Source: an uncultured Alphaproteobacteria bacterium (GTDB lineage Bacteria; Pseudomonadota; Alphaproteobacteria; RF32; CAG-239). Taken from it: 64,000 bases of DNA. Where the stretch lies: assembly GCA_910577095.1 (NCBI GenBank), contig CAJTLY010000004.1, positions 60,572-124,571 on the forward strand. Direction: 5' to 3'. Both the position numbers and the translations under genes were made by a program. A model generated the notes under the pieces. It had not been told where the DNA came from, made no database searches, and saw only the letters and a list, made by a program, of their open reading frames with translations. This document shows, in pieces, positions 42,088-50,945 of the stretch; position 1 is the first letter of the stretch, and each line of letters begins with the position of its first letter.

Positions 42088-43641
42088 TTGAAACCCTTAC
42101 TGATATTGACCAGAATAATAATCGTCGGCCTGTTGTGGAGTGTTTTCTTTATGGAAAGCATTCGGGTTATTATGCTCCGTAACTGGCATTTTGACATTCT
42201 CAACCTCGAACACTGGAATATCGCATGGGATTTGTGGCTCAATTCATGGGTCATCTCCGAACCGAAAGAATGGGCTTTTGTCCTGATCATCATTTCTTTC
42301 ATTCCGTTGTGGTTCACCGGCTGGATAGCTCTCAGCCTGATATCATGGGGAAAACTGGTTTGGTTTATTCTCACCCTGCCGTGGAAACTGTTCAAAAACT
42401 TCTTCTATAAACCGGTCAAAATCATTACGACCAACACCGGTGTCACACCGATCAAACGGAAAAAATCCTACAAGGAAATTCGTCCCCGCGCCGTACGGGC
42501 AATCGGCAGCGAACGCAGCGAGCTTTCTCCGTCGCCGATTTCAATCCCGACAGTTACTCCCAGCCTGGTTACGCCGAAAATGACGTCAGTTCCGCAACCT
42601 ATTTCCGTTGCCGCGGCATCGACCAAGCCCGCACCTAAGAATTTTGAACATGCTTTGTTTAAGTTTGACGACAATTTTGACGATCTCGATTTTGACATCG
42701 ACGCTTTTGAAATCGAACCCAACAAAAAAGCGGCCGCTAAAAATGAGACTTCAAAATCAGGTCGAAACAATTACGATGATAATGACGAAGCACCGCGCGA
42801 ACGCCGCGAGCGCAAGGAAACCGAACGTCGCAGCGACCGCAGGGATGAGCGTCGCGACAATGATGACGACCGTCGGCGTGATCGCGATTCCGATCGACGC
42901 GAAAACCGCCGTGACGATCGTCGGGATGACCGTCGGGATGACCGTCGCGAAGACCGCGGCCGAGACCGCGATAACGAACGTCGGAGCGAACGCCGTGACG
43001 ATCGCAACCGTGACCAACTTAAAGAGCGCCGCGACGAACAACCGCGCGACAGCCGTCGTGACGAACGTGAAGACCGCCGCGAGCAGCGCAAGGAACGCTC
43101 TTCTCAGGCGCCCGTTCCGGCAGCGGCACCGGTCCGTCAGGCCAGCGGCTCATGCATGGATATCATCAAACAAAAAGGCTACGAAGTGGTCAGCCGCGTT
43201 ACCGTTAAAAACGCCGTTATCGATTATGTAGGCGTTTCCGGTGATCGCATCTGTCTGTGTATGCTGGATCGTGAACCGGGCGACTGGCTGGCCGACGAAG
43301 AACGTTTCAACGACGAAGAACCGTTATGGTTCTCGGAAAGCTCGCACCGGATTTCCCCGGTTCGTAAAATTGACTTGGCAAAACGTGCATTACTTGATAA
43401 ACTGGATAATGCGGAAATGAGTTTTATCGTTGATGCCTTTGTCGTCGTTCAGATCGGCAATATCATCAACGCCGAAGATATGTTTGAAACCTGGGACGAC
43501 CTCGACATCAACGTAACCCGAATCGATCGCGGCACCCCCAAAGAGATCAAACTGTTCGCCCGCTCCCTTCCGGAAGCCGAAAAGCCGATTGCCGCTTCAA
43601 AGCTTGACAAGGTGCTAAAACTCATCCGCAGTATGAGCTAA
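42088..43641 (+). CDS. Membrane protein with WHFDI motif, Arg/Asp-repeat linker and conserved C-terminal domain
   Basis: 517 residues with three parts. Residues 1-105: membrane helices paralogous to the preceding protein, again with W33-H-F-D-I37. Residues 106-340: linker, first Pro/Ser/Thr-rich then acidic, then about 100 residues of almost pure Arg/Asp/Glu repeats. Residues 350-517: a compact domain (CMDIIKQKGYEVVSRVTVKN, ICLCMLDREPGDW, FIVDAFVVVQIGNI) unknown to me. The start is TTG 42088 with GGAGA five bases upstream; ATG 42151 would delete the first helix and the shared N-terminus. It ends 15 bases before the coupling ATPase gene, suggesting joint function. Confidence 0.7.
   Translation: MKPLLILTRIIIVGLLWSVFFMESIRVIMLRNWHFDILNLEHWNIAWDLWLNSWVISEPKEWAFVLIIISFIPLWFTGWIALSLISWGKLVWFILTLPWKLFKNFFYKPVKIITTNTGVTPIKRKKSYKEIRPRAVRAIGSERSELSPSPISIPTVTPSLVTPKMTSVPQPISVAAASTKPAPKNFEHALFKFDDNFDDLDFDIDAFEIEPNKKAAAKNETSKSGRNNYDDNDEAPRERRERKETERRSDRRDERRDNDDDRRRDRDSDRRENRRDDRRDDRRDDRREDRGRDRDNERRSERRDDRNRDQLKERRDEQPRDSRRDEREDRREQRKERSSQAPVPAAAPVRQASGSCMDIIKQKGYEVVSRVTVKNAVIDYVGVSGDRICLCMLDREPGDWLADEERFNDEEPLWFSESSHRISPVRKIDLAKRALLDKLDNAEMSFIVDAFVVVQIGNIINAEDMFETWDDLDINVTRIDRGTPKEIKLFARSLPEAEKPIAASKLDKVLKLIRSMS
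42780..43110 (+). repeat. Imperfect tandem repeats coding the Arg/Asp-rich linker
   Basis: Short direct repeats around the unit GATGACCGTCGG or its variants (best at 42918-42960) encode R-R-D-D and R-R-D-E periods. The unit number could change by slippage or recombination. Confidence 0.6.
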
Positions 43642-43656
43642 TCAGAGGTGAATTAA

Positions 43657-45828
43657 ATGGGATTACAAAAAAGAGGCGAAGAATGGGAAGAATATGACCA
43701 CGCCGTGCAATGGATGTCGCTGACCGTCATCATTACGCTGCTGGTTACGATTTTTCTGGCGGTGATTTCGATGCCGCTCGGTTACATTATCGGAAACGGC
43801 ATTTCCAAAGAATCGATCGACAACGTCGGCAAATTTTTGGGAATGATATTTAACGATCCGTCTTATCTCTTCTCGCGTTACTGGAACTGGATGCGCCAAA
43901 TCGGCAACTATCACGGCACCTTCAGCTTTTCGCTGTGGCTGCCGGTTCTGCCGATTCTGTCGCTGCCGATCGGTCTGATTGTCGGTGCCGTTACCAACCC
44001 CTATCGTTTTCAGTCCAACATCCACGGTTCCGGCCGCGTTGCAACGCTCAAAGACATAAAGTCGATGAAACTGTTGGACGGTTTTTGCATGGTAATCGGC
44101 AAGTTCAAGGGCTATTACCTTAAATTGCCGGAAACATTATCCACTCTGTGCTGCGCACCTCCGGGTACCGGTAAAACCGCCGGCGTGGTTATTCCGACTA
44201 TTTTCAATTCCAAAGGCCTCAGCCTGGTTATCAATGACCCGAAACCGGAATTGTGTTACACCACCTCCGGCGCCCGTGCCAAAGAAGGCCCCGTATTTAT
44301 CATCAACTGGGGTGCCGAAGACAACCCGTCCGAGGGTCTGTATTACCCCAGCTGGAACCCGCTGTCTCCGACCGCATTGCCGGCCCCCGGCCCGGGTCGT
44401 GACATGTATGTCGACTCCATGTGCAATATTTTGGTAGAAGACCCGAAAGGCGGCGCCGATCCCCACTGGTCACAAACCGGACGTGCCGCAATTACCGGTT
44501 TTATTCACTTCATCGCCTCCAAATGCGAAAAAGCCCGTGCCAACGACTATTTTCTGGGCCGGGTTTACGAAGGCAAACTGGACGAAGAAGACAAACAGGT
44601 TCTTGAAGGTTATTACGAAGAAATCAAAATGCACAACCCGGCTGCCGTGCGCGCCATCAACGACTTGCGCAACAATAACCTGACGGTGGAAAACTATGTG
44701 CCGATCGGCACCTGGGATCTGCTGCCCGAAAAATGGGTCGGACGCGAAGCCTGTATCGCCATGATCATGGAATGGCTGACCGAAGCGCAAATCAAACAGG
44801 GACAGGAAATCAAACGCCGTCTGGCCGAGGGCGACCAAATGGCTGCCATGGCCGATCCGATGCGCGACTTGCTTGATTCCGCCATAGAAGAAGCGCGAAA
44901 ATACGGCTATGCCCAGCGTGCCTATACCGAGCTTTCAACCTTAAGCAACATGCCGGATAAAGAACGCGGTTCGGTTATGTCAACCGCTTTTGCCGGCATC
45001 GGCGTTTTCAAAAACTCGGCCGTCGTTTCGCGAACCAGCTTTTCCGACCTGCAATTTAAAGATCTGCGCGGGATGAAAGATCCGATTACCGGCGAATGGA
45101 AACCGATTTCGGTTTACCTGTCGATTAACCAGGTCGACGCCCGGGCGTTGGGCGTTATCAGCGGCATCTTTATTGAATTGATGTCATCTTATCTGATTTC
45201 AAACCCGCCGAACTATGTCAACGCCACCGACGGCAAAATGGGACCGTTCCCGGCCTTGTTCGTCCTCGACGAGTTTCCGCAAATGCCGAAACTGAAAGCG
45301 GTTATTGACGGTCCGGCGGTCGGTCGCGGTCAAAAAGTATCATACTTGCTGATCGGACAAGATCTGGGCCAGATTTCGGGCAAATACGGTAAAGACGACC
45401 TTGAAACGGTTATCTCTACCACCGCCTGTAAAGTTATCTTGTCTCAGAACAACGAACAAACGGCCCAGCGTTTTTCCAAAATGGTCGGTAACAAAACGGT
45501 TCAGACTTCTTCTTATTCCAAACAGGAAGGTTTTTCCAAACAGGCCAACCCGTTCTCGAAAAACGTCAGCTACCAGTTACAAGGGGTTTCGGTTATTACC
45601 ACCTCGCAACTGCTCAGCTTGCCGATGCTCAAACAGGTGGTCTTGTATCAAAGTTACATCGACCGGCCGATCATCGCCGATTCTCCGCGTTATTATCTCG
45701 ATCCGAAGATGCGTGCGTTGTCAAAATTGCCTCCGGCCCCCAACGTTCCCGAATGGATCGTTGCCCAGCGCGAGGATATTAATGACAATATGCTCGAAAA
45801 ATTGGGTCTCGACGACGACGAAGCTTAA
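43657..45828 (+). CDS. virD4: Type IV secretion coupling ATPase (VirD4/TraG family)
   Basis: 723 residues. Two to three N-terminal membrane helices (about 20-115) anchor a hexameric cytoplasmic ATPase that hands DNA or protein substrates to a type IV secretion channel. FQSNIHGSGRVATLKDI is the typical segment before Walker A CAPPGTGKTAGVVIPTIF (about 166-183). LVINDPKPEL follows. Walker B is ALFVLDEFPQMPKL (about D538-E539), then YLLIGQDLGQI and QNNEQTAQRFSKMVGNKTV. No relaxase or VirB channel genes are in the window, so they must be elsewhere if the system works. Last gene of the cassette; the symbol is by family, not by proven orthology. Confidence 0.88.
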   Translation: MGLQKRGEEWEEYDHAVQWMSLTVIITLLVTIFLAVISMPLGYIIGNGISKESIDNVGKFLGMIFNDPSYLFSRYWNWMRQIGNYHGTFSFSLWLPVLPILSLPIGLIVGAVTNPYRFQSNIHGSGRVATLKDIKSMKLLDGFCMVIGKFKGYYLKLPETLSTLCCAPPGTGKTAGVVIPTIFNSKGLSLVINDPKPELCYTTSGARAKEGPVFIINWGAEDNPSEGLYYPSWNPLSPTALPAPGPGRDMYVDSMCNILVEDPKGGADPHWSQTGRAAITGFIHFIASKCEKARANDYFLGRVYEGKLDEEDKQVLEGYYEEIKMHNPAAVRAINDLRNNNLTVENYVPIGTWDLLPEKWVGREACIAMIMEWLTEAQIKQGQEIKRRLAEGDQMAAMADPMRDLLDSAIEEARKYGYAQRAYTELSTLSNMPDKERGSVMSTAFAGIGVFKNSAVVSRTSFSDLQFKDLRGMKDPITGEWKPISVYLSINQVDARALGVISGIFIELMSSYLISNPPNYVNATDGKMGPFPALFVLDEFPQMPKLKAVIDGPAVGRGQKVSYLLIGQDLGQISGKYGKDDLETVISTTACKVILSQNNEQTAQRFSKMVGNKTVQTSSYSKQEGFSKQANPFSKNVSYQLQGVSVITTSQLLSLPMLKQVVLYQSYIDRPIIADSPRYYLDPKMRALSKLPPAPNVPEWIVAQREDINDNMLEKLGLDDDEA

Positions 45829-45831
45829 ACC

Positions 45832-45857
45832 AAGCCCCGGTTTCCGGGGCTTTTTTA
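45832..45857 (+). terminator. Terminator of the coupling-protein cassette
   Basis: AAGCCCCGG (45832-45840) pairs with CCGGGGCTT (from 45844), followed by a T-run; it lies four bases after the stop codon. Confidence 0.9.
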
Positions 45858-45907
45858 GATACGGCCGTCGTTTTTCACAACAAGTTTTTTCTGTCGACAA
45901 CCACCGT

Positions 45908-46186
45908 TTAATCATAAATATCGTCAAGCATTTTCAACAGCTTGGTTGCATTGTTGTTCTTGATCGAATAATAAATGGCCTGAGCTTGCCGCCGGGTATC
46001 GACAATTCCGGCAGAACGAAGCACGGCCAAATGCTGGGAAAGGGCAGATTGGCTGAGGCCGATCATCTTTTCCAGATCACCGACCTTGCGTTCGCCGTCC
46101 CGCAGAATATACATAATTTCCAGACGTTTTTTATTTCCCAGGGCCCTCAACATTTTTGAGCCTTGTATCACAGCCGGATTTTCCAT
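45908..46186 (-). CDS. ArsR-fold winged-helix transcriptional regulator
   Basis: 92 residues. MLRALGNKKRLEIMYILRDG is the family start, then KVGDLEKMIGLSQSALSQHLAVLRSAGIV the recognition helix region, and RRQAQAIYYSI the wing. The protein has no cysteine, so the metal- or persulfide-sensing sites of ArsR, SmtB and BigR are absent; the signal is unknown. The intergenic stretch toward xseB holds a perfect palindrome TTGAAATTTCAA (46249-46260) that could be its operator. The gene converges on the coupling-protein cassette. Confidence 0.85.
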   Translation of the reverse strand: MENPAVIQGSKMLRALGNKKRLEIMYILRDGERKVGDLEKMIGLSQSALSQHLAVLRSAGIVDTRRQAQAIYYSIKNNNATKLLKMLDDIYD

Positions 46187-46307
46187 TATTTTCCTCTCCT
46201 TGAGATCTAGCGGATTATAGAGATATCGGTTATGGTATGTATTTAGTATTGAAATTTCAAAATTAAACTAATAATATTATTTATTAATAATACAAGGAGC
46301 CAAATAA

Positions 46308-46553
46308 ATGTCAGCAGAAAACAACGGCGAACTGAGCTTCGAAGAAGCGCTCGGACGCCTGGAAAACATCGTCCGCGAACTCGAAGCCGGGCGGATTAAG
46401 CTTGACGATGCCGTCAAAGCCTATGAACAGGCGGTTAAACTCAAGAACTTTTGCGAACAAAAGTTACAGGACGCCAAATTAAAAATTGAAAAAATAGAAA
46501 TCACACCCGACGGCACTCCCGTTCTTACCCCTTTGGACAAGACCAATGACTGA
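46308..46553 (+). CDS. xseB: Exodeoxyribonuclease VII small subunit
   Basis: 81 residues, the usual size. LSFEEALGRLENIVRELEAG is the family signature, then the second helix DDAVKAYEQAVKLKNFCEQKL; together they form the short coiled coil that binds XseA (gene at 766). AAGGAG stands eight bases before the ATG. The end overlaps ispA by eight bases, the conserved xseB-ispA arrangement of many Proteobacteria; dxs, often next, is absent here. Confidence 0.95.
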   Translation: MSAENNGELSFEEALGRLENIVRELEAGRIKLDDAVKAYEQAVKLKNFCEQKLQDAKLKIEKIEITPDGTPVLTPLDKTND

Positions 46554-47454
46554 CGACGACTTTAAAACGGTTCTCAACCGCTATGCGACCCGTTTCAATC
46601 AGGAAATCGACCGTTTTTTTCCGTTTCCCGAAGGGGAAGAAAAACGGGTTGCTCAGGCAATGCACTATTCCCTGACCCGGGGCGGCAAACGCTTGCGCCC
46701 CTATCTGGTTTTTGAGACCGCCGCCCTGTTCGGCGTTACCTTTGAACAGTCTCTCAATACGGCAATGGCGCTTGAAATGCTTCACACCTATTCACTGATT
46801 CACGATGACCTGCCGGCAATGGACGACGATGACCGTCGCCGCGGTTTTCCGACCTGTCATAAACAATTTGACGAAGCAACCGCCATTATTGCCGGCGACG
46901 GCCTGCTGACCTACGCTTTCGAAATTATGAGCCGGCCGGCCACGACACCTAATCCGGCTGTCCGCTGTTATCTGATCGAAATGCTGGCCAACGCCGCCGG
47001 TGCTTTCAACGGCATGGTTGCCGGGCAAATGCTTGACCTGATTTGTGCTGCCTACAGTTCCGGACGCCGCGATACCGAAGAATTGATCAAACACATTGAG
47101 GAAATGAAAACCGGACGTCTGCTGCGTTACGCGGTCGAAGCCGGCGCCGTTCTCGGCGGCGCAACCGAACAAGAGCTCCGTGCCCTGCTGGCCTATGCTC
47201 GCCGGATCGGCATTGCGTTCCAGATCACCGACGACATTCTGGACGTTACCGGCGACGAACGGACGATGGGCAAAACCTTGCATAAAGACGAAAAACAAAA
47301 CAAATTTACTTTTGTCAGCCTATACGGTTTAGACACCGCGCGCCGTATTGCCCGCGAATTAATTGCAGCGGCACGGCAAGACCTTGAAATCTTCGGCGAC
47401 CGTGCCCAAAATCTAAAAAATCTGGCCGCTTATATCATTGAACGTCAGCATTAG
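46546..47454 (+). CDS. ispA: Farnesyl/geranyl diphosphate synthase
   Basis: Condenses isopentenyl and allylic diphosphates to farnesyl diphosphate for undecaprenyl and quinone synthesis. 302 residues. GGKRLRPYLV starts the core; HDDLPAMDDDDRRRGFPTCH is the first Asp-rich motif and FQITDDILDVTGD the second. GKTLHKDEKQNKFTFVSLYG includes the KT...D..NKxTF block. Coupled to xseB upstream; the next gene follows 11 bases later on the same strand but is unrelated in function. Confidence 0.94.
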   Translation: MTDDDFKTVLNRYATRFNQEIDRFFPFPEGEEKRVAQAMHYSLTRGGKRLRPYLVFETAALFGVTFEQSLNTAMALEMLHTYSLIHDDLPAMDDDDRRRGFPTCHKQFDEATAIIAGDGLLTYAFEIMSRPATTPNPAVRCYLIEMLANAAGAFNGMVAGQMLDLICAAYSSGRRDTEELIKHIEEMKTGRLLRYAVEAGAVLGGATEQELRALLAYARRIGIAFQITDDILDVTGDERTMGKTLHKDEKQNKFTFVSLYGLDTARRIARELIAAARQDLEIFGDRAQNLKNLAAYIIERQH

Positions 47455-47465
47455 AGGAGACCGCC

Positions 47466-48311
47466 ATGAAAAAATTGTGGACTATTGTGACTTTGCTGGT
47501 TCTGGTTGCTTCCGGCAGCCGCGCCCAAATCGAATTTGAAGAAATCAAAAGCCGCACTCAGGAAAAACTGCACGTCACCGGCTTTTTCGACTATTTTCCG
47601 TTCGGACAATACGAAAACAATGTCTATTCAGGGGTTTTCAAACCGTTTATCGAATATTTTTCCGACCACGGTCAATATGTGCTCGATTACCTGCCGGTCA
47701 GCATGAGCTACGAAGACACTATCCGCGAAGCCTCCAAAGGCGAAGCCGACGTCGTTCTCGGCATGTATGCCGAAACCAGCCTTTACACCGACCTCAAGTT
47801 CATCTATCCGGCTGCCATCGACAATCCGATTCACATTGCGATGCTTCCGTCAAAAATCGGCAGTCTCCGTTCGCTGGAAGACCTGAAGAAGATGAAAGGT
47901 GCCATTCACGCCAAAGAACGTTTCAGCGGTTATGTCAATGATAAACTGAAAGATTTTCAGATCGAATATGTTGATAATTCATACGATCTGTTCGGCAAAC
48001 TGATCCGTGGGGAAATTGACTACATCTTTACCAGCATTTACTTCGGCACCATAGAAGCAGCCAAGCTCGGCCTGCGGCCGCAAATAGCCTTTTCCAAACA
48101 AAGCATCTGGACCGTGCCGGTGTTTATCGGCATTTCCAAAGCTTCGGTCCACCGCGAATATTTGTCCCATACCCTGAGCAAAATGCTTGAAAAACCCGAA
48201 ATCCGCGAAAAAATTAAAAATGATATGATCAATATCGTCACCAAGGTGGAAGAACAATATAACGGGACTGTTCCCCCGGCTTATGAATTGCCCCAAAATG
48301 CAGACAAATAA
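47466..48311 (+). CDS. Periplasmic solute-binding protein (SBP_bac_3-like)
   Basis: 281 residues with a signal peptide (about 1-20). GFFDYFPFGQYENNVYSGVF begins lobe 1 and EASKGEADVVLGMYAETS matches the F-D-x-x-P-x-L-x-x-G-x-x-D-x-x segment of amino-acid-type binding proteins; IRGEIDYIFTSIY is the second-lobe equivalent. No ABC permease or ATPase gene is adjacent, so it either serves a distant transporter or acts as a sensor. Ligand unknown. GAGGAGACCGCC precedes the ATG. Confidence 0.75.
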   Translation: MKKLWTIVTLLVLVASGSRAQIEFEEIKSRTQEKLHVTGFFDYFPFGQYENNVYSGVFKPFIEYFSDHGQYVLDYLPVSMSYEDTIREASKGEADVVLGMYAETSLYTDLKFIYPAAIDNPIHIAMLPSKIGSLRSLEDLKKMKGAIHAKERFSGYVNDKLKDFQIEYVDNSYDLFGKLIRGEIDYIFTSIYFGTIEAAKLGLRPQIAFSKQSIWTVPVFIGISKASVHREYLSHTLSKMLEKPEIREKIKNDMINIVTKVEEQYNGTVPPAYELPQNADK

Positions 48312-48364
48312 ATAATAGACGGCGCTAAAAAAACAAACATCAAATATTCTGTTACACAGAGTTC

Positions 48365-48393
48365 TTGACCTGAGACAAACAAGTTGCTAAATT
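48365..48393 (+). promoter_or_regulatory. Likely promoter of the GST gene
   Basis: TTGACC (48365-48370), 17-base spacer, TAAATT (48388-48393), about 40 bases before the ATG at 48434. Confidence 0.45.
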
Positions 48394-48433
48394 ATAACTC
48401 AGATTTGTAAAAACATTCGGGGGTAAGACATAT

Positions 48434-49099
48434 ATGGTTCTTTTGATACATCATCCGGTATCTGCCGTATCGCGCAAAATCCGCCTGTTGATGGCGGAAA
48501 AGCGTATTTTGTTCGTATTAAAAGAAGAAGAACCGTGGAACCTGTCTCCCGAAGTATATAAACTCAACGTAGCCGGAGAATTGCCGATTTTTATTTTCGA
48601 CGGTAACGTGGTCTCCGGCAATTACGCCATTACCGAATTTCTTGAAGAAGTCAATCCCGACGTGCGGCTGATTAACGGCGATGCCCGCCACAAGGCGGAA
48701 ATCCGGCGCCTGACCGAATGGTTTGACGGAAAGTTCGCCAAAGAAGCCGGTCGCAGCCTGATCAACGAAAAAATATACAAACGTTTCAGCAAAGGGTTGG
48801 CACCCGATTCCAAAATATTGAAAACGGCCCTCAATAACCTGAACTTTCATATGGAATATATCGACTGGCTGTGCGAATCCCGCAATTACCTGGCCGGCGA
48901 CACTTTTTCTTTGGCAGACATCACCGCCGCCGCGCATCTGTCGGTTATCGATTATCTGGGCGACGTCCCGTGGGAGGGCTATAAAAACGCCAAACTGTGG
49001 TACTCGAAAATCAAATCGCGTCCCAGTTTCAAAGAAATATTAAAGGACAACATCAAAGGAATTCTTCCTGCAAAACATTATGCCAACTTGGATTTTTAG
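48434..49099 (+). CDS. Glutathione S-transferase family protein
   Basis: 221 residues. The N-terminal thioredoxin fold has IHHPVSAVSRKIRLLMAEKR and the cis-proline region GELPIFIFDGNVVSGNYAIT with the substrate-contacting S/N-Y-A-I-T in place of the common E-S. The C-terminal helical domain includes NYLAGDTFSLADITAAAHLS, the conserved N-capping Asp. The catalytic Ser/Cys of the N-terminal active site is replaced by S-A-V-S. It is probably a cytoplasmic GST-like enzyme of unknown substrate. A lipoprotein gene follows two bases later. Confidence 0.85.
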   Translation: MVLLIHHPVSAVSRKIRLLMAEKRILFVLKEEEPWNLSPEVYKLNVAGELPIFIFDGNVVSGNYAITEFLEEVNPDVRLINGDARHKAEIRRLTEWFDGKFAKEAGRSLINEKIYKRFSKGLAPDSKILKTALNNLNFHMEYIDWLCESRNYLAGDTFSLADITAAAHLSVIDYLGDVPWEGYKNAKLWYSKIKSRPSFKEILKDNIKGILPAKHYANLDF

Positions 49100-49101
49100 A
49101 T

Positions 49102-49545
49102 ATGAAAAAAATTTTGCTTCCTCTTGCCGCAATAACTCTTCTGGCTTCCTGTTCCTCCTGGCGCGAAGGCGACGGACAAATCGTCTACCACTGGGAACGT
49201 TATAACACGGGCGTCGAAAAGTTTGCGCGTGACCATAACTATTGTATGCACCAGGCCGAGGCATTTAAACTGCTTCCGCGTTTCAAAACCTTGTTTCACT
49301 CCATGTTTTATTCGGAAGAAGAAAAATTGTTTGTCCGCGCCGACTGGAATGCCGACCGCGGCATTTGGGCCACTTACGTCCCTTACACCGGTGCTCAGCC
49401 TTTGGTTGTCAACTATCTGCGTGACGACGCCGAAGTCGATCCGGCCGACTACAGCAAATGCATGAGAGACAGAGGTTATACCATCCGCAACTACGACATT
49501 CCGGAAATCACCAACATCCGGCTGCACGGACGCCCCTCTATCTGA
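49102..49545 (+). CDS. Lipoprotein, unknown
   Basis: 147 residues from ATG 49102. Signal with lipobox LLASC (Cys at about 17). Mature part is hydrophilic with cysteines at NYCMHQAEAF and YSKCMRDRGY, the latter pattern (K-C-M-x-x-R-G-Y) common in small alphaproteobacterial lipoproteins. Two bases after the GST stop, so co-transcribed. The ORF is open upstream to 48997, inside the GST gene, but the lipobox decides the start. Confidence 0.75.
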   Translation: MKKILLPLAAITLLASCSSWREGDGQIVYHWERYNTGVEKFARDHNYCMHQAEAFKLLPRFKTLFHSMFYSEEEKLFVRADWNADRGIWATYVPYTGAQPLVVNYLRDDAEVDPADYSKCMRDRGYTIRNYDIPEITNIRLHGRPSI

Positions 49546-49547
49546 CT

Positions 49548-50945
49548 TCAATAGCCACCGCCGACTGCTTTATAAAAAGTAATCACGTTGCGATAAATGC
49601 CGCCTTCCGATTCGGCGAGGTTGTTTTGGGCTTCCAGGAGATTTTGTTCGGTCATCAGCAAATCACTGAATTCGATCAACCCTTCCTTGTATTTGTCTTT
49701 CATCGAAACCAGCACCTTCTGCATGCTGCGCACCGACCGCTGCAGCGACTGATAGCGTTCATATTCCTTACGTACAGAAACAGTGGCGTTTTTGACTTCC
49801 TCTACCGCTGTCAGCAGCGTATTTTGATAAAGGTAAACATATTCTTCCTTAACTTCTTTATTGAGTTTTACCTGATTGATCAAACGACCGAAATTAAACA
49901 GCGGCAAACTGACCCCGGGCGCAAAACCATAAGCCGCCGACGATGACGAACCGATATCCGAAAACTTTTTGGCCTGCCAGCCCAACATGCCGCTGAGACT
50001 GACATTCGGAAACAATTCCGCCACCGCTTCCCCGATCGCGGCATTGCGGGCAATCAGAGCATTTTCGGCCATTCGCACGTCGGGACGGTTGCGCACCGCA
50101 TTCAGCGGGTAATTGTACAAGTTTTCAACTCGGAAAACAAACGGTTTTCCGATCATATTGCGACGGGTTCTTTCCAGTCCCGAAACGCTTCCCGGCAATT
50201 CCCCGGTCAAAACGGCAAGCGCATTTTTATAGGCTTCTTCCTGTTGTTCCAGCGCCGGCAGCAGCGCTTTGGTCGTCTGTACCGCATATTCCGCCTGATT
50301 GAGAGCCGCGGTATCGGCTAAGCCGTTGTCATACTTTCCTTTCACCGTCTGATAAATTTCCTGCTGCAACCGTAGATTTTCTTTCGTAATCCGCAATTGT
50401 TCCTGCACCGTTCTCAAGCCGATATAGTCACTGCTCACCTCCGCGGTCATCGACAGCATCACGTTGATCAAATTGTCGGCAGCCGCGGTATAAAGTGCCC
50501 GCGACGCTTCATTCAGCCGCCGTCCGCCGCCCCAAATATCAATCTCCCACGAAGCGTCAAGCCCCGCTTTGTAATAATCCTCGACCAAACGCGGCGTATT
50601 CTGTCCTTCGGAAAGATAATTGTAATTATAGCCGCCCTCGGCATTCAACTGCGGCACAAATTGGGCTTCGTTGATCATCATCGTATAACGCGCCTGCTTA
50701 AGTTTTTGGGTCGCCGCTTTAACCGTCGGGCTTGAAGTTATCGCCTTATTGACCAAACCGGTAAGGGTCTCATCGCCAAACTGTTCATACCAGCGTACCG
50801 AAACCGGAAACGTCTCCGCCTGCTGCAAGGACAACGCCGCCGCCATTTGCTCCTGGCCGTAAAATTCCGGCCGCGTATAATCCGGTCCTACCGTGCATGA
50901 CACGGTCATCAGCAAAGCAGATAAAAAACATATTTTTCTATTCAT
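49548..50945 (-). CDS. RND efflux outer-membrane lipoprotein channel (NodT/OprM family)
   Basis: Outer-membrane tunnel of the tripartite pump encoded upstream. 465 residues from ATG 50945. Lipobox LLMTVSC (Cys at about 16) then TVGPDYTRPE, the typical start of NodT-type proteins. Two OEP repeats follow (about 60-250 and 270-460), with ALLPALEQQEEAYKNALAVL and NRPDVRMAENALIARNAAIG marking them. The start overlaps the end of the RND gene by eight bases. It converges two bases from the lipoprotein gene. Confidence 0.92.
   Translation of the reverse strand: MNRKICFLSALLMTVSCTVGPDYTRPEFYGQEQMAAALSLQQAETFPVSVRWYEQFGDETLTGLVNKAITSSPTVKAATQKLKQARYTMMINEAQFVPQLNAEGGYNYNYLSEGQNTPRLVEDYYKAGLDASWEIDIWGGGRRLNEASRALYTAAADNLINVMLSMTAEVSSDYIGLRTVQEQLRITKENLRLQQEIYQTVKGKYDNGLADTAALNQAEYAVQTTKALLPALEQQEEAYKNALAVLTGELPGSVSGLERTRRNMIGKPFVFRVENLYNYPLNAVRNRPDVRMAENALIARNAAIGEAVAELFPNVSLSGMLGWQAKKFSDIGSSSSAAYGFAPGVSLPLFNFGRLINQVKLNKEVKEEYVYLYQNTLLTAVEEVKNATVSVRKEYERYQSLQRSVRSMQKVLVSMKDKYKEGLIEFSDLLMTEQNLLEAQNNLAESEGGIYRNVITFYKAVGGGY

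Noticed and set aside
42757..43091. Arg/Ser-rich and Val/Thr-rich minus-strand frames opposite the Arg/Asp repeat
   Set aside because: Direct consequence of the repeat on the coding strand; no start signals.
42780..43110. CRISPR array
   Set aside because: The repeats are short, contiguous, coding and without spacers; no cas genes are in the window.
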